Positions 18,853 through 27,214 of a stretch of DNA of 44,456 bases are shown in pieces. The notes below the pieces were generated by a model, which did not search any database, was not told the DNA's origin, and saw only the letters and a list, made by a program, of their open reading frames with translations. Both the position numbers and the translations under genes were made by a program. This DNA comes from Acetobacteraceae bacterium. GTDB taxonomy: Bacteria; Pseudomonadota; Alphaproteobacteria; Acetobacterales; Acetobacteraceae. Location of the stretch: the NCBI GenBank assembly GCA_025354865.1, contig JANXMB010000139.1, forward strand, positions 1-44,456, written 5' to 3'. How positions within the stretch are numbered: the stretch's first letter is position 1; each line of letters starts with the position of its first letter.

Positions 18853-19806
18853 ATGACCCTGCCCCTCGGCAATTTGCCCGATACACGGTACCCCGACCCG
18901 CGAATCGAAGTGCTGGACAAGCGTTTTATCTACAAGCAGGGCAATGCGGCGATCGAACGCATCGCCACCGGGTTTCGCTGGGCGGAGGGGCCGGTCTGGT
19001 TCGGCGACCACGGTTGCCTGATCTTCAGCGATATTCCCAACAACCGCATGCTGCACTGGCAGGAATCGGATGGGCATTTGTCGGTGTTCCGCCAACCCTC
19101 CCGCTACACCAACGGCAACACCCGCGACCGCGAGGGCCGCTTAATTTCCTGCGAACACGACAGCCGCCGCGTCGTCCGCACCGAGCTGGACGGATCGATC
19201 TCGGTGCTGCTGGACCGGTTCGAAGGCAAACCGTTAAATGCTCCGAACGACGTGACGGTGGCAAGCGACGGCGCAGTGTGGTTCACCGATCCCGGCTACG
19301 GCATCGATGGCCCGTACGAGGGACACGCCGCCGCCGCCGAACTTCCGCGCAACGTCTACCGGCTGGACCCGAAAAGCGGCTCGGCGACCGTGGTGGCGGA
19401 CGATTTCGTGCGCCCCAACGGCATCGGATTTTCTCCCGATGAACGTAAACTCTATGTCGTGGACAGCGGTATTTCGCATGGCGGTCCAGCGCATATTCGG
19501 GTTTTCGACGTCGATGGCGCGACCCTGCGCAACGGCCGGGTGTTCGCCGACGACTTCCGCCCGGGCATGACCGATGGGCTGCGCTGCGACGTGGACGGCA
19601 ATGTCTGGTGCAGCATGGGGTGGGGCGACCCGGCGGAGGATGGGGTCCGCTGCTATGCGCCGAACGGCGACCCGATCGGCAAAATCCATCTGCCCGAAGG
19701 CTGTGCCAATCTCTGCTTCGGCGGTCCGAAGAAGGATCGGTTGTTCATGTGCGCCAGCACGTCGGTCTACGCCCTGTATATCAATGGCAAAGGAGCCGGT
19801 CTATGA
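18853..19806 (+). CDS. SMP-30/gluconolactonase family protein
   Basis: Six-bladed beta-propeller of 317 residues, predicted to hydrolyse a sugar lactone or related ester. The family pattern is RWAEGPVWFGDHGCLIFSDI (probable metal-binding Glu), then NAPNDVTVASDGAVWFTDPGYGI (metal-binding Asn and Asp), and RPNGIGFSPDERKLYVVDSG. The ATG at 18853 has AAGAGG upstream; an extension to a TTG at 18826 would begin right against the second palindrome. Its stop overlaps the start of the next gene by four bases (ATGA, 19803-19806). No signal peptide is seen, so it is likely cytosolic. Confidence 0.9.
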   Translation: MTLPLGNLPDTRYPDPRIEVLDKRFIYKQGNAAIERIATGFRWAEGPVWFGDHGCLIFSDIPNNRMLHWQESDGHLSVFRQPSRYTNGNTRDREGRLISCEHDSRRVVRTELDGSISVLLDRFEGKPLNAPNDVTVASDGAVWFTDPGYGIDGPYEGHAAAAELPRNVYRLDPKSGSATVVADDFVRPNGIGFSPDERKLYVVDSGISHGGPAHIRVFDVDGATLRNGRVFADDFRPGMTDGLRCDVDGNVWCSMGWGDPAEDGVRCYAPNGDPIGKIHLPEGCANLCFGGPKKDRLFMCASTSVYALYINGKGAGL

Positions 19807-20870
19807 CTGCGATGTTCGCCTATGTCGGCGGTTATACCACACCCGATCGCGACGGTCGCGGCAATGGAATCAACGTCTATCGTATCGATCCGGCAAGCGA
19901 TGCGTGGCAGCATTTGCAGAATATCGGCGGGCTGGAAAATCCGTCGTTGTTCACCCTCAATCGGGCTGGCACGCGGCTTTGGACGGTGCATGGCGGGCGC
20001 GATCTGGTCAGCGCCTTCGCCATCGACAAAACCTCGGGGCATCTGACGCTGCTCGGGCAGCAGAATTGCGGCGGCACCAATCCGGTCGATACGGCGCTGG
20101 ACCCAACCGAGCGGCATCTGGTGGTGGCGAATTACGGGAGCGGCAGCGTGGCCACGATGCCGATCGCCGAAGACGGAACGATTCTGCCGATCGCGCAATC
20201 GTTCGTGCTGCAAGGCACGCCCGGTCCCGATCCGGTGCATCAGACCCAATCGCATCCGCACGCGGCAATATTCGATCCCAGCGGGCGCTTCGTGGTTATT
20301 CCGGATAAAGGTTTCGATCGGACCTTCTTTTTCAGTTTCGAGAACGGGCGCATTGCGCCCACGGCGCAAGGTTCGATCGCGTCGAAAACCGGCGCCGCGC
20401 CGCGCCACACAATGTTTCATCCGACACTGCCGATCCTGTATGTAAATAACGAATTGGATTCCACTGTCGCGGTTTTCCACTGGAACAGCGACACCGGCCA
20501 CGCCACCGAAATACAGGTTTCGACGACAATTCCCGACGGGTATGCCGGGCGCAATACCACGGCGGAAATCGTCGTTTCGCATTGCGGGCGGTTCCTCTAT
20601 GTCTCCAACCGAGGCCAGGATTCGATTGTACTTTACAATATCGACGAAAGAACCGGACGGCTGGAATATGTTGGAAATACCCCGACCGGCGGCATGCGAC
20701 CGCGATTTTTTACGTTGGATATCGCAGGGGAACAGATTTTCGTTGCCAATCAGGACAGCGACGATATTGCGGTATTTCGTATCGACCCGGAAAATGGCCG
20801 CCCGCTGCCAACACCGATCCGGATCGCAGTCGGCAGCCCTTCCACTATCGGTCTAATACAGGCCTCTTGA
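19803..20870 (+). CDS. Lactonase family protein (6-phosphogluconolactonase-like, seven-bladed propeller)
   Basis: Protein of 355 residues of the PF10282-type lactonase family, which includes E. coli Pgl. Characteristic stretches are FAYVGGYTTPDRDGRGNGIN at the start, GTNPVDTALDPTERHLVVANYGSGSV, HPHAAIFDPSGRFVVIPDKGFDR, FHPTLPILYVNNELDSTVAVF and CGRFLYVSNRGQDSIVLYNID. AAAGGAG lies before the ATG, within the end of the upstream gene. The pair of unrelated propeller lactonases in one coupled unit suggests a shared sugar-acid pathway. Whether it acts on 6-phosphogluconolactone is not shown; no pentose-phosphate gene is adjacent. Confidence 0.88.
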   Translation: MTAMFAYVGGYTTPDRDGRGNGINVYRIDPASDAWQHLQNIGGLENPSLFTLNRAGTRLWTVHGGRDLVSAFAIDKTSGHLTLLGQQNCGGTNPVDTALDPTERHLVVANYGSGSVATMPIAEDGTILPIAQSFVLQGTPGPDPVHQTQSHPHAAIFDPSGRFVVIPDKGFDRTFFFSFENGRIAPTAQGSIASKTGAAPRHTMFHPTLPILYVNNELDSTVAVFHWNSDTGHATEIQVSTTIPDGYAGRNTTAEIVVSHCGRFLYVSNRGQDSIVLYNIDERTGRLEYVGNTPTGGMRPRFFTLDIAGEQIFVANQDSDDIAVFRIDPENGRPLPTPIRIAVGSPSTIGLIQAS

Positions 20871-20936
20871 GTTTCCCAAGAAAGTACCGCGATAGTGCGG
20901 CGCACCGAAGTTCACTTGCGAATCCAGGAAAACGTC

Positions 20937-21845
20937 ATGGCCAAAGCCGCACCCAAGAAAAAGGCCGCCGCGAAGAAACCCGCCGCGAAAAAGGCTGCCA
21001 CTGCGAAGACAACAGCGCCCACCACGGCTGCTGCGAAAAAAGCCAAAACGAAAAAAGCGGCTGCGGCCAAAGCGCCAGCGAAACGTCCGGTGGGGCGCCC
21101 GCCGGGAAAGAAGGCCGCTGCACCAGCGAAACGTCCTGTCGGCCGGCCGCCGGGCAAGAAAGCCGCTGCCGCGAAAGCGACGGCGGGTCGCCCGTCCGCT
21201 CGGAAGTCTGCCACCACGACGAAGCGCCCGGTCGGGCGTCCTGCGACCAAGAAAACCGCCGTCAAAGCCGCCGCGAAACGACCCGTCGGACGCCCACCGG
21301 CCAAGAAAACCGCCGCCGGTAAGTCCGCCGCTGCTAGAACCGCTGCCAGCAAAACCGCCGCTCGGCGTCCGGTGGGTCGCCCGCCCGGCAAGAAGGCCGC
21401 CGCCGCGAAGGCGGTCGTCCGTCGCAAGACCGCAGCGCCGGCCAAACGCCTGCAAGCCGCCGCTCCGGTGCAGAGCTTCACCGCCAACCATCTGAACGAA
21501 GCCGACTTCAAGGCCGACGGGTTGCGCCCCTATGCGCAGTATCGCGACCTCGGGATCGCGCTGGCGTCCGGCGGGCTGTGCCAGGCGCACGTCATCCGGC
21601 TGATCCAGCCGTGCACCGACGAGGTGCGCAAACGGCACACCCACGCAACCGAACTCCAACTGATTTACGTCCTGAAAGGCTGGATCAAGAACGAGTTCGA
21701 GGGACACGGCCAGCAGATGATGTCGGCTGGCACCTGCTGGCTGCAACCGCCCGGCATCGCGCACACCGTGCTCGATTACTCGGCAGATTGCGAAATGTTG
21801 GAAATTATCGTCCCGGCCGATTTCAAAACTGCCGATATCGCCTAA
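20937..21845 (+). CDS. AT-hook/histone-like basic tail fused to a cupin domain
   Basis: Protein of 302 residues in two distinct parts. Residues 1 to about 178 are Lys/Ala/Pro-rich, with five near-copies of (K/R)RPVGRPxxKK, beginning at Arg50, 66, 97, 115 and 144, plus one partial copy (AGRPSARK). The GRP core resembles an AT-hook and the AAKK stretches resemble histone-H1-like bacterial proteins, so DNA binding is likely. From about residue 180 a complete cupin follows: metal-binding KRHTHATELQLIYVLKG and GTCWLQPPGIAHTVLDY. CAGGAAAA lies upstream of the ATG at 20937. A hairpin follows the stop. I know no established family with this fusion, though lineage relatives are likely. The cupin ligand is unknown. 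Confidence 0.85.
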   Translation: MAKAAPKKKAAAKKPAAKKAATAKTTAPTTAAAKKAKTKKAAAAKAPAKRPVGRPPGKKAAAPAKRPVGRPPGKKAAAAKATAGRPSARKSATTTKRPVGRPATKKTAVKAAAKRPVGRPPAKKTAAGKSAAARTAASKTAARRPVGRPPGKKAAAAKAVVRRKTAAPAKRLQAAAPVQSFTANHLNEADFKADGLRPYAQYRDLGIALASGGLCQAHVIRLIQPCTDEVRKRHTHATELQLIYVLKGWIKNEFEGHGQQMMSAGTCWLQPPGIAHTVLDYSADCEMLEIIVPADFKTADIA

Positions 21846-21860
21846 ACCGCCGATAACGGA

Positions 21861-21882
21861 CCACCCGGAACCAACCGGGTGG
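21861..21882 (+). terminator. Probable intrinsic terminator after the cupin fusion gene
   Basis: CCACCCGG and CCGGGTGG pair over eight bases around AACCAA, 16 bases past the stop. A modest T-run (GATTTTC) follows at 21886. It ends just before the ribosome site of the ABC importer operon, so it separates the two units. Confidence 0.55.
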
Positions 21883-21909
21883 CTCGATTTTCAAGGGAGA
21901 GAACCAACA

Positions 21910-23103
21910 ATGCCCGGCATGCACCGCCGCGCGCTGCTCATGAGCGCCCTCGCCTCGCCCGTCGTCCTGCGCCATGCGCGCGGGGAAACCCCGATCAAGA
22001 TCGGCATGCCCGTGGCTCTGACCGGCCCGGCCGGCGAAATCGGTGCGCAGATGCGCCGTGGCGCCGAATTCTGGGCCAAACACACCAATGCCAAGGGCGG
22101 GCTGCTCGGGCGCCCGATCGAACTGGTCATCCAGGACACCGGCGGCGATCCCGCCAGCTGCGTGCGCAAGGCGCAGGACGTGGTGGAGCGCGACGGCTGC
22201 CGCCTGCTGTTCGGCATGACCTTGTCGTCGGAGGCCCTCGCGGTGGTGCCGAAGCTGGCGGAATGGAACGCCGTGTTCATGTCGTCCGACAACGGCGACG
22301 GGCGCTTGACCGGTTCGTCCCTGGTGCCGAATTTCTTCCGAGCGAATACGTCCGGCCCGATGGGGACCAGAGCGGTGTCGCTGTATTTGCGGCAGGCGCA
22401 GTTTAAGGGCTTCTATGCCATCGGCATGGATTACGCCTGGGGCCGGAACAGCATCGGGGTCTTCAAGGACGAAATACAGAAGGCCGGCCAGAATTTCATC
22501 GGCGATGTCTATTCGCCGATCGGGACCAAGGACTTCTCCACCTACATCGCCAAGATCCGGCAATCCGGCGCCGACGCCTGCTTCATCGTGATGCAGGGCG
22601 ACGACAACGCCGCCTTCCTTTCGCAGGCCAAACAATACCGCCTGCCGGACAAGGTCCAGTTGCTGACCGAGATCGTCGATCTCAACAGCATTGCCGCCAC
22701 CGGCGACGCATCGATCGGCCTGATCGGGTCATCCCGCTACAGTTTCACCTTCCCCGGCGCCGCGAATGCGGAATTCGTGGAAATGTGGAAGAAGGAATAC
22801 AAAACCGTTCCCGACACGTTCGAGGGGGAGCAGTGGCAGGCCGGGCAGGTTTTGGCGGCCGGCATTGCGGCGGCGGGCAGCATCGACGCCGAAAAGCTGC
22901 GGGTGGCGCTGGAACATGTCGAAATCGACAGCATCAAGGGCCATGTGAAAATCCGCGCCTGCGACCATCAGGGCGAGCAGCAGGGCTTCATGGTCAAAGT
23001 CGTCAAGAAGGAAGGGGCGGCAAAACCGACCCCCGAGCTGATTGCGACCTTCCCGGCGGATCGGGTGACGCCGGGTTGCGGCAAGATGACCTACGATAGC
23101 TGA
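21910..23103 (+). CDS. ABC transporter substrate-binding protein (Peripla_BP_6, HAAT type)
   Basis: Periplasmic binding protein of 397 residues. The N-terminus (residues 1-26, HRRALLMSALASPVVLRHARG) is a signal peptide, possibly Tat-like because of its twin Arg. The mature part begins TPIKIGMPVALTGPAGEIGAQ, the usual Leu/Ile/Val-family opening, then GRPIELVIQDTGGDPASCVRKAQDV and GFYAIGMDYAWGRNSIGVFKDE. AGGGAGAG precedes the ATG. It leads a five-gene importer operon. The ligand may be a branched-chain amino acid, amide or an aromatic acid; sequence alone does not decide. Confidence 0.92.
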   Translation: MPGMHRRALLMSALASPVVLRHARGETPIKIGMPVALTGPAGEIGAQMRRGAEFWAKHTNAKGGLLGRPIELVIQDTGGDPASCVRKAQDVVERDGCRLLFGMTLSSEALAVVPKLAEWNAVFMSSDNGDGRLTGSSLVPNFFRANTSGPMGTRAVSLYLRQAQFKGFYAIGMDYAWGRNSIGVFKDEIQKAGQNFIGDVYSPIGTKDFSTYIAKIRQSGADACFIVMQGDDNAAFLSQAKQYRLPDKVQLLTEIVDLNSIAATGDASIGLIGSSRYSFTFPGAANAEFVEMWKKEYKTVPDTFEGEQWQAGQVLAAGIAAAGSIDAEKLRVALEHVEIDSIKGHVKIRACDHQGEQQGFMVKVVKKEGAAKPTPELIATFPADRVTPGCGKMTYDS

Positions 23104-23106
23104 CGG

Positions 23107-23976
23107 ATGGACGTCCTCCCGTTTCTGGTAACCCAGTGCCTCAACGCGCTGTCGCAAGCGGCGTTGTTGTTCTTCCTGGGCTGCGGCCTGACGCTGATTT
23201 TCGGCATCATGCGCATCGTCAACTTCGCCCACGGGGCCTTCTTCATGCTGGGGGCCTATGTCGGCTGGTCGGCCGTGCGCCTGACCGGGAACTTCTGGCT
23301 CGCGCTGATCGCCGCACCCTTGCTGGTCGGCGGCTTCGGCGCGGCGTTCGAGTTGGGCATCCTCCGCCGACTTTACGGCCGCGACGGGCACGCGTTCCTG
23401 ATGGTCACCTTCGGCCTGACCCTGGTCATGGGGGAGGTTATTCGCCTGCTCTGGGGGGTGGAGGCGTTGCAGGTGCAAATTCCCGCCGCCCTGTCCGACA
23501 TCGTGTTCATCCTGGATGAGCCGTTTCCGATCTACCGCCTGTTTCTGGCCGGATCGGGCATCGTGGTCGGGCTGACGATCTGGCAGTTCCTCGAACGGAC
23601 GCGGCTGGGTCTGCTGATCCGAGCAACGTCGCAGAACGCGGAAATGGTGCATGCGCTGGGGACGGATGTGCGGCTGGTGCGCTCGGCGGTGTTCGGCATC
23701 GGCTGCGGTCTGGCCGGCATCGGCGGGGTGCTTGCGGCGCCGATGGTAACGGCCTCCCTCGGGATGGCGCCGAACGCGGTGATCGACACCTTCGTGATTG
23801 TGATCATCGGCGGCATGGGCAGCTTCCTCGGCTCGATGATCGGGGCGCTGCTGGTCGCCTTCGTGCAGGTGTTCGGCAGCTACTACTTCCCCGATCTGGC
23901 GATGGCGTTCATGTACCTGATCATGCTGACCATCCTGGTCGTCCGGCCCGGCGGGCTTCTGGGCAAGGAAGCCTGA
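23107..23976 (+). CDS. Branched-chain amino acid-type ABC permease, LivH-like
   Basis: Inner-membrane permease of 289 residues with about eight hydrophobic segments. Key stretches are LTLIFGIMRIVNFAHGAFFMLGAYVGW, the LivH-type opening, and later NAVIDTFVIVIIGGMGSFLGSMIGALLV, which holds the EAA-like loop and the GGMGS motif. It starts three bases after the binding-protein stop and ends four bases before the LivM-like start. It is half of the translocation pore. Substrate specificity is set by the binding protein. Confidence 0.93.
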   Translation: MDVLPFLVTQCLNALSQAALLFFLGCGLTLIFGIMRIVNFAHGAFFMLGAYVGWSAVRLTGNFWLALIAAPLLVGGFGAAFELGILRRLYGRDGHAFLMVTFGLTLVMGEVIRLLWGVEALQVQIPAALSDIVFILDEPFPIYRLFLAGSGIVVGLTIWQFLERTRLGLLIRATSQNAEMVHALGTDVRLVRSAVFGIGCGLAGIGGVLAAPMVTASLGMAPNAVIDTFVIVIIGGMGSFLGSMIGALLVAFVQVFGSYYFPDLAMAFMYLIMLTILVVRPGGLLGKEA

Positions 23977-23980
23977 CACC

Positions 23981-24910
23981 ATGCGGACGACCCTTGCCGT
24001 GGCGGCGCTGCTGGCGCTGATGCCACTCGGCCTGCCGCCCTATGCCATGACCCTGCTGACCGAGGCCCTGATCATGGGTCTGTTCGCCATGAGCTTGGAT
24101 CTGATGGTTGGCTACGCCCGCCTGATCTCCTTCGGGCATGCGGCGGCCTACGGTCTCGGGGCCTATACCTGCGGCAATATCCTACTGCACACCGACATCC
24201 CGCTGCCCTTCGCGGTGCTGCTATCGGGCCTGTTCAGCGGCACGGTCTCGATCGGGGTGGCCTGGGTCTGCACTCAGGCAACCGGCGTATCGTTCTCGAT
24301 GCTGACCCTTGCTTTCGCCCAGTTGCTCTATGCCGTGGCGTTCAAATGGACCGACGCGACCGGGGCATCCGACGGCCTCGCCGGCATTCCCCGCCGCCCC
24401 GGCCCCTTCGGCACCACCTTCTTCGCCAGCAAGATCGGGTTCTACTACCTGACCATGGCCTGCCTGTTCGGCGGCTTTCTGTTCGCCCGCGCCTTGGTCC
24501 GCTCCCCCTTCGGCGCCGTCCTCCGCGGCATCCGCGAAAACGAGGCGAAAACCCTCTCGCTCGGCTACAACACCCGCCTGTACAAGATCGCCGTCGTGGC
24601 CGCGTCCTACATGCTGGGCGGCATGGCCGGCGCGCTGTACGCCCCCTTCGCCGGCTTCGCCAACACCGAGTTGCTGTTCTGGCTCCTATCCGGGCAGGTG
24701 CTGATTATGGTCATCGTCGGCGGCACCGGCACCTTGGTCGGGCCGATCCTCGGCGCCGCGTTTTTCCTGTTCGTGCAGCAGCAACTCTCGATCTACACCG
24801 ACTCCTGGGCGCTGTTCTTCGGCGTGATCTTCATCGGCTTCGTGCTGTTCGCGCCACAGGGGATCCTGGGCCTCGCCCGGCGCGGCCGCCCAACGGAGCA
24901 GCACCGATGA
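23981..24910 (+). CDS. Branched-chain amino acid-type ABC permease, LivM-like
   Basis: Second permease, 309 residues, with about nine hydrophobic segments. LMVGYARLISFGHAAAYGLGAY is the LivM-type motif. LIRENEAKTLSLGYNTRLYKI-like sequence (GIRENEAKTLSLGYN here) is the cytoplasmic loop that meets the ATPases, followed by GGTGTLVGPILGAAFFLF. The stop overlaps the LivG-like start by four bases (ATGA, 24907-24910). Confidence 0.93.
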   Translation: MRTTLAVAALLALMPLGLPPYAMTLLTEALIMGLFAMSLDLMVGYARLISFGHAAAYGLGAYTCGNILLHTDIPLPFAVLLSGLFSGTVSIGVAWVCTQATGVSFSMLTLAFAQLLYAVAFKWTDATGASDGLAGIPRRPGPFGTTFFASKIGFYYLTMACLFGGFLFARALVRSPFGAVLRGIRENEAKTLSLGYNTRLYKIAVVAASYMLGGMAGALYAPFAGFANTELLFWLLSGQVLIMVIVGGTGTLVGPILGAAFFLFVQQQLSIYTDSWALFFGVIFIGFVLFAPQGILGLARRGRPTEQHR

Positions 24911-25656
24911 GCCTGCTGGAACTGCGCAACCTGACCAAGCGCTACGGCGGCATCGTCGCGGTCAACGGCGTCAGCATGACGGTCGAACCGGGGGAGGTAC
25001 GGGCCGTCATCGGGCCGAACGGCGCCGGCAAGACCAGCCTGTTCCACCTGATTACCGGCGTGGTCAAAGCGACCGAGGGGGAGGTCCTGTTCGACGGCCA
25101 ACGCGTCACCGCCATGCCCGCCTTCGGCCGCTGCCAACTCGGCATGTCCCGCACCTTCCAGATCACCGCTTTGTTCCCGGAAATGTCCGCGCGGGAGAAC
25201 ACAAGTCTGGCCGCCCAGGCCCGCGACAAGCAACGCTGGCTGCCATTGGGCGGACAAGCCGTCTTTGCCGAGGCCGCCCGGCGTGGCGACGCGGCGCTGG
25301 AACGCCTCGGTCTGACCCATGTCGCCCATCGCCCCGCCGGGCTGCTGTCGCACGGCGATCAACGCCTGCTGGAAGTGGCGATGGCCCTGGCGCAACAACC
25401 CCGACTGCTGCTGATGGACGAACCCACCCAGGGCCTGTCGGTGGAAGAAACCGCCCAAGCGGTCGAAGTCCTCGGCAGCCTGTTCGCCGCCGGCGGGCTG
25501 ACGGTCCTGCTGGTCGAGCACGATATGGAGGTCGTCTTCCGCCTCGCCACCAAAATGACCGTGCTGCATCGCGGCACCGTCATCGCCGATGGCCAGCCGG
25601 ACGCGGTCAAAGCCGATCCGGCCGTGCAGGATGCCTACCTCGGGGGGTATGCCTGA
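24907..25656 (+). CDS. ABC transporter ATPase, LivG-like
   Basis: ATPase of 249 residues. Walker A is GPNGAGKTSLFHLITG. The signature region reads LLSHGDQRLLEVAMAL, a variant of LSGGQ usual for LivG/UrtD. Walker B is LLLMDEPTQGL, and the switch His is in LLVEHDMEVVF. RTFQITALFPEMSARENT is typical of LivG rather than LivF. The start overlaps the LivM-like stop, and the stop overlaps the LivF-like start (TGATG, 25654-25658). Confidence 0.94.
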   Translation: MSLLELRNLTKRYGGIVAVNGVSMTVEPGEVRAVIGPNGAGKTSLFHLITGVVKATEGEVLFDGQRVTAMPAFGRCQLGMSRTFQITALFPEMSARENTSLAAQARDKQRWLPLGGQAVFAEAARRGDAALERLGLTHVAHRPAGLLSHGDQRLLEVAMALAQQPRLLLMDEPTQGLSVEETAQAVEVLGSLFAAGGLTVLLVEHDMEVVFRLATKMTVLHRGTVIADGQPDAVKADPAVQDAYLGGYA

Positions 25657-26351
25657 TGCTGACCATCGAGGGGTTGAACACCCATTATGGCGCCAGCCAC
25701 GTCCTGCAAGGCGTCGATCTTGTTGTCCCGCCCGGCCGCATCTGCGCGCTGCTGGGCCGGAACGGCGTCGGCAAATCGACGACCCTGCGCAGCGTCATGG
25801 GGCTGGTGCGGCCGACCGCCGGGCGCATCGTACTGGACGGCACCGACATCGCCGGCTGGCAACCGCATTTGATCGCCCGAGCGGGGGTGGCCTATGTGCC
25901 GGAGGGTCGGTTGATCTTCCCGGACCTGACCGTGATCGAGAATATCCAGGTCGCCCAACGCACCCCGGCGCAGGCTTGGCCGATCCCCCGGTTGCTGGAA
26001 TTGTTTCCCTCCCTGCGCGAACGGTCCCGCAACAAAGGCGCCCATCTGTCCGGCGGGGAGCAGCAAATGCTGGCCATCGCCCGCGCTTTGGTCAGCGACC
26101 CCAAAGTGCTGCTGCTGGACGAACCCAGCCAAGGTCTCGCCCCCCTTGTCGTCCGCGAACTCGCTCGGGTCATCCAAATCCTGTGCGACAGCGGCGTGAC
26201 CATCCTGCTGGTCGAGCAGAACATGAAACTGGCCGAGGCCGTGGCGCACGAACTGCACATCATGGTGAAAGGGCGCATGGTCTACGGCGCCTCCCCAGAG
26301 AAATTCCGCGCCGAGGAAGCCGAGATTCGCAGCCGATATTTGACGGTTTAG
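25656..26351 (+). CDS. ABC transporter ATPase, LivF-like
   Basis: ATPase of 231 residues, the typical LivF length. Walker A is LGRNGVGKSTTLRSVMGL, the signature HLSGGEQQMLAIARALV, Walker B VLLLDEPSQGLAPLV, and the switch region LLVEQNMKLAEAV. The IARAGVAYVPEGRLIFPDLTV stretch is the LivF-type Q-loop context. It is the last gene of the importer operon, in which the five coding regions are separated by at most four bases. Confidence 0.95.
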   Translation: MLTIEGLNTHYGASHVLQGVDLVVPPGRICALLGRNGVGKSTTLRSVMGLVRPTAGRIVLDGTDIAGWQPHLIARAGVAYVPEGRLIFPDLTVIENIQVAQRTPAQAWPIPRLLELFPSLRERSRNKGAHLSGGEQQMLAIARALVSDPKVLLLDEPSQGLAPLVVRELARVIQILCDSGVTILLVEQNMKLAEAVAHELHIMVKGRMVYGASPEKFRAEEAEIRSRYLTV

Positions 26352-26449
26352 CGGGTCGTTACTGAGGAAATTTTTCCCCATTCACCCTTGAACCGCGCAC
26401 GGCCCCGCCCATCTGCAACGGGTATCGTTCCCCCGGAGCCGTTCGCCCC

Positions 26450-27214
26450 ATGCACCACCCTCTGCACGCCCCCGCCCGGCTCGAAGCTTTGTTGCGCAGC
26501 GCCTGCTGCCGCTCGCTGCGGATCGGACTGCCGTTCATCCAATCCATCCGGCTCTACCGCTCGGTCATCGCCCTGGCGCGGGAACTGCGCGTGAGTGGGG
26601 CCGCGCCGATGCCAGGGGCGCCGCCCTTGGCCACGCTGCTGGCCGCCGTCTGCGATCATGCCTGCGCGCTGGGGCTCGATCCGGAATTGCCGCATCCCGA
26701 TGCCATTATCGTCCAGCGGGTCGTCGTGGGGCTGGCGCGGGCCTGCCGTCTGGCGCCCAAATCGGACACCGCCCACGATGCTGAGGTCAGTCTTGCCGAG
26801 GCCCGAGCCCGACCGAAAACCACCGAAGCCGAGACCCGCCTGACCGCGCTGCTGGAAGACCGGCTGACCGCGCCGGTTCTGGCGGACTCGAAGCTTGCCT
26901 TCGCCGATCGCTATCGGATGTTCGGGTCAGCGACCGATGGGGATCGCCTTGATGCGCCGCCCGTCGACTCCCAACGCAATTTCGCCCCGCTTCAGGGCTT
27001 GGGCATCGGCGCCGAACACGTCGAAACGCCAGCCGTGCATGACGGCGATATCGGGGCTGTCTTCGGCGGCAAGCCGGTCGATGTCCTCGGAATTGGCGAC
27101 CAGCTTCGGGGCAACGCGATGCTGCTCGCACTTGGCGGCCAGCAACACCTTGAGCAAGGACACCAACGCGGCGGACGGCCGCGGCGTATCGCGGGCCACC
27201 GGGGGCTGGGGTAG
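26450..27214 (+). CDS. Unrecognised protein, open frame overlapping rnd
   Basis: An open frame of 254 codons from the ATG at 26450. Codon use looks coding for this genome up to about 26,930, with GC-rich third bases and Leu/Ala/Arg-rich helices. Examples are LATLLAAVCDHACALGLDPE and IVQRVVVGLARACRLAP. I do not recognise it. The last 288 bases run opposite the 3' end of rnd and there read like its antisense, so the true C-terminus may be near 26,950, where another frame has a stop; a frameshift is possible. No signal peptide or membrane segment is clear. Otherwise the interval 26352-26926 holds nothing I can identify. Confidence 0.45.
   Translation: MHHPLHAPARLEALLRSACCRSLRIGLPFIQSIRLYRSVIALARELRVSGAAPMPGAPPLATLLAAVCDHACALGLDPELPHPDAIIVQRVVVGLARACRLAPKSDTAHDAEVSLAEARARPKTTEAETRLTALLEDRLTAPVLADSKLAFADRYRMFGSATDGDRLDAPPVDSQRNFAPLQGLGIGAEHVETPAVHDGDIGAVFGGKPVDVLGIGDQLRGNAMLLALGGQQHLEQGHQRGGRPRRIAGHRGLG

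Noticed and set aside
21084-21395. The GC-rich repeated stretch as a CRISPR-like or VNTR array
   Set aside because: The copies are spaced irregularly and keep a reading frame for GRP-type peptides; they are protein repeats.
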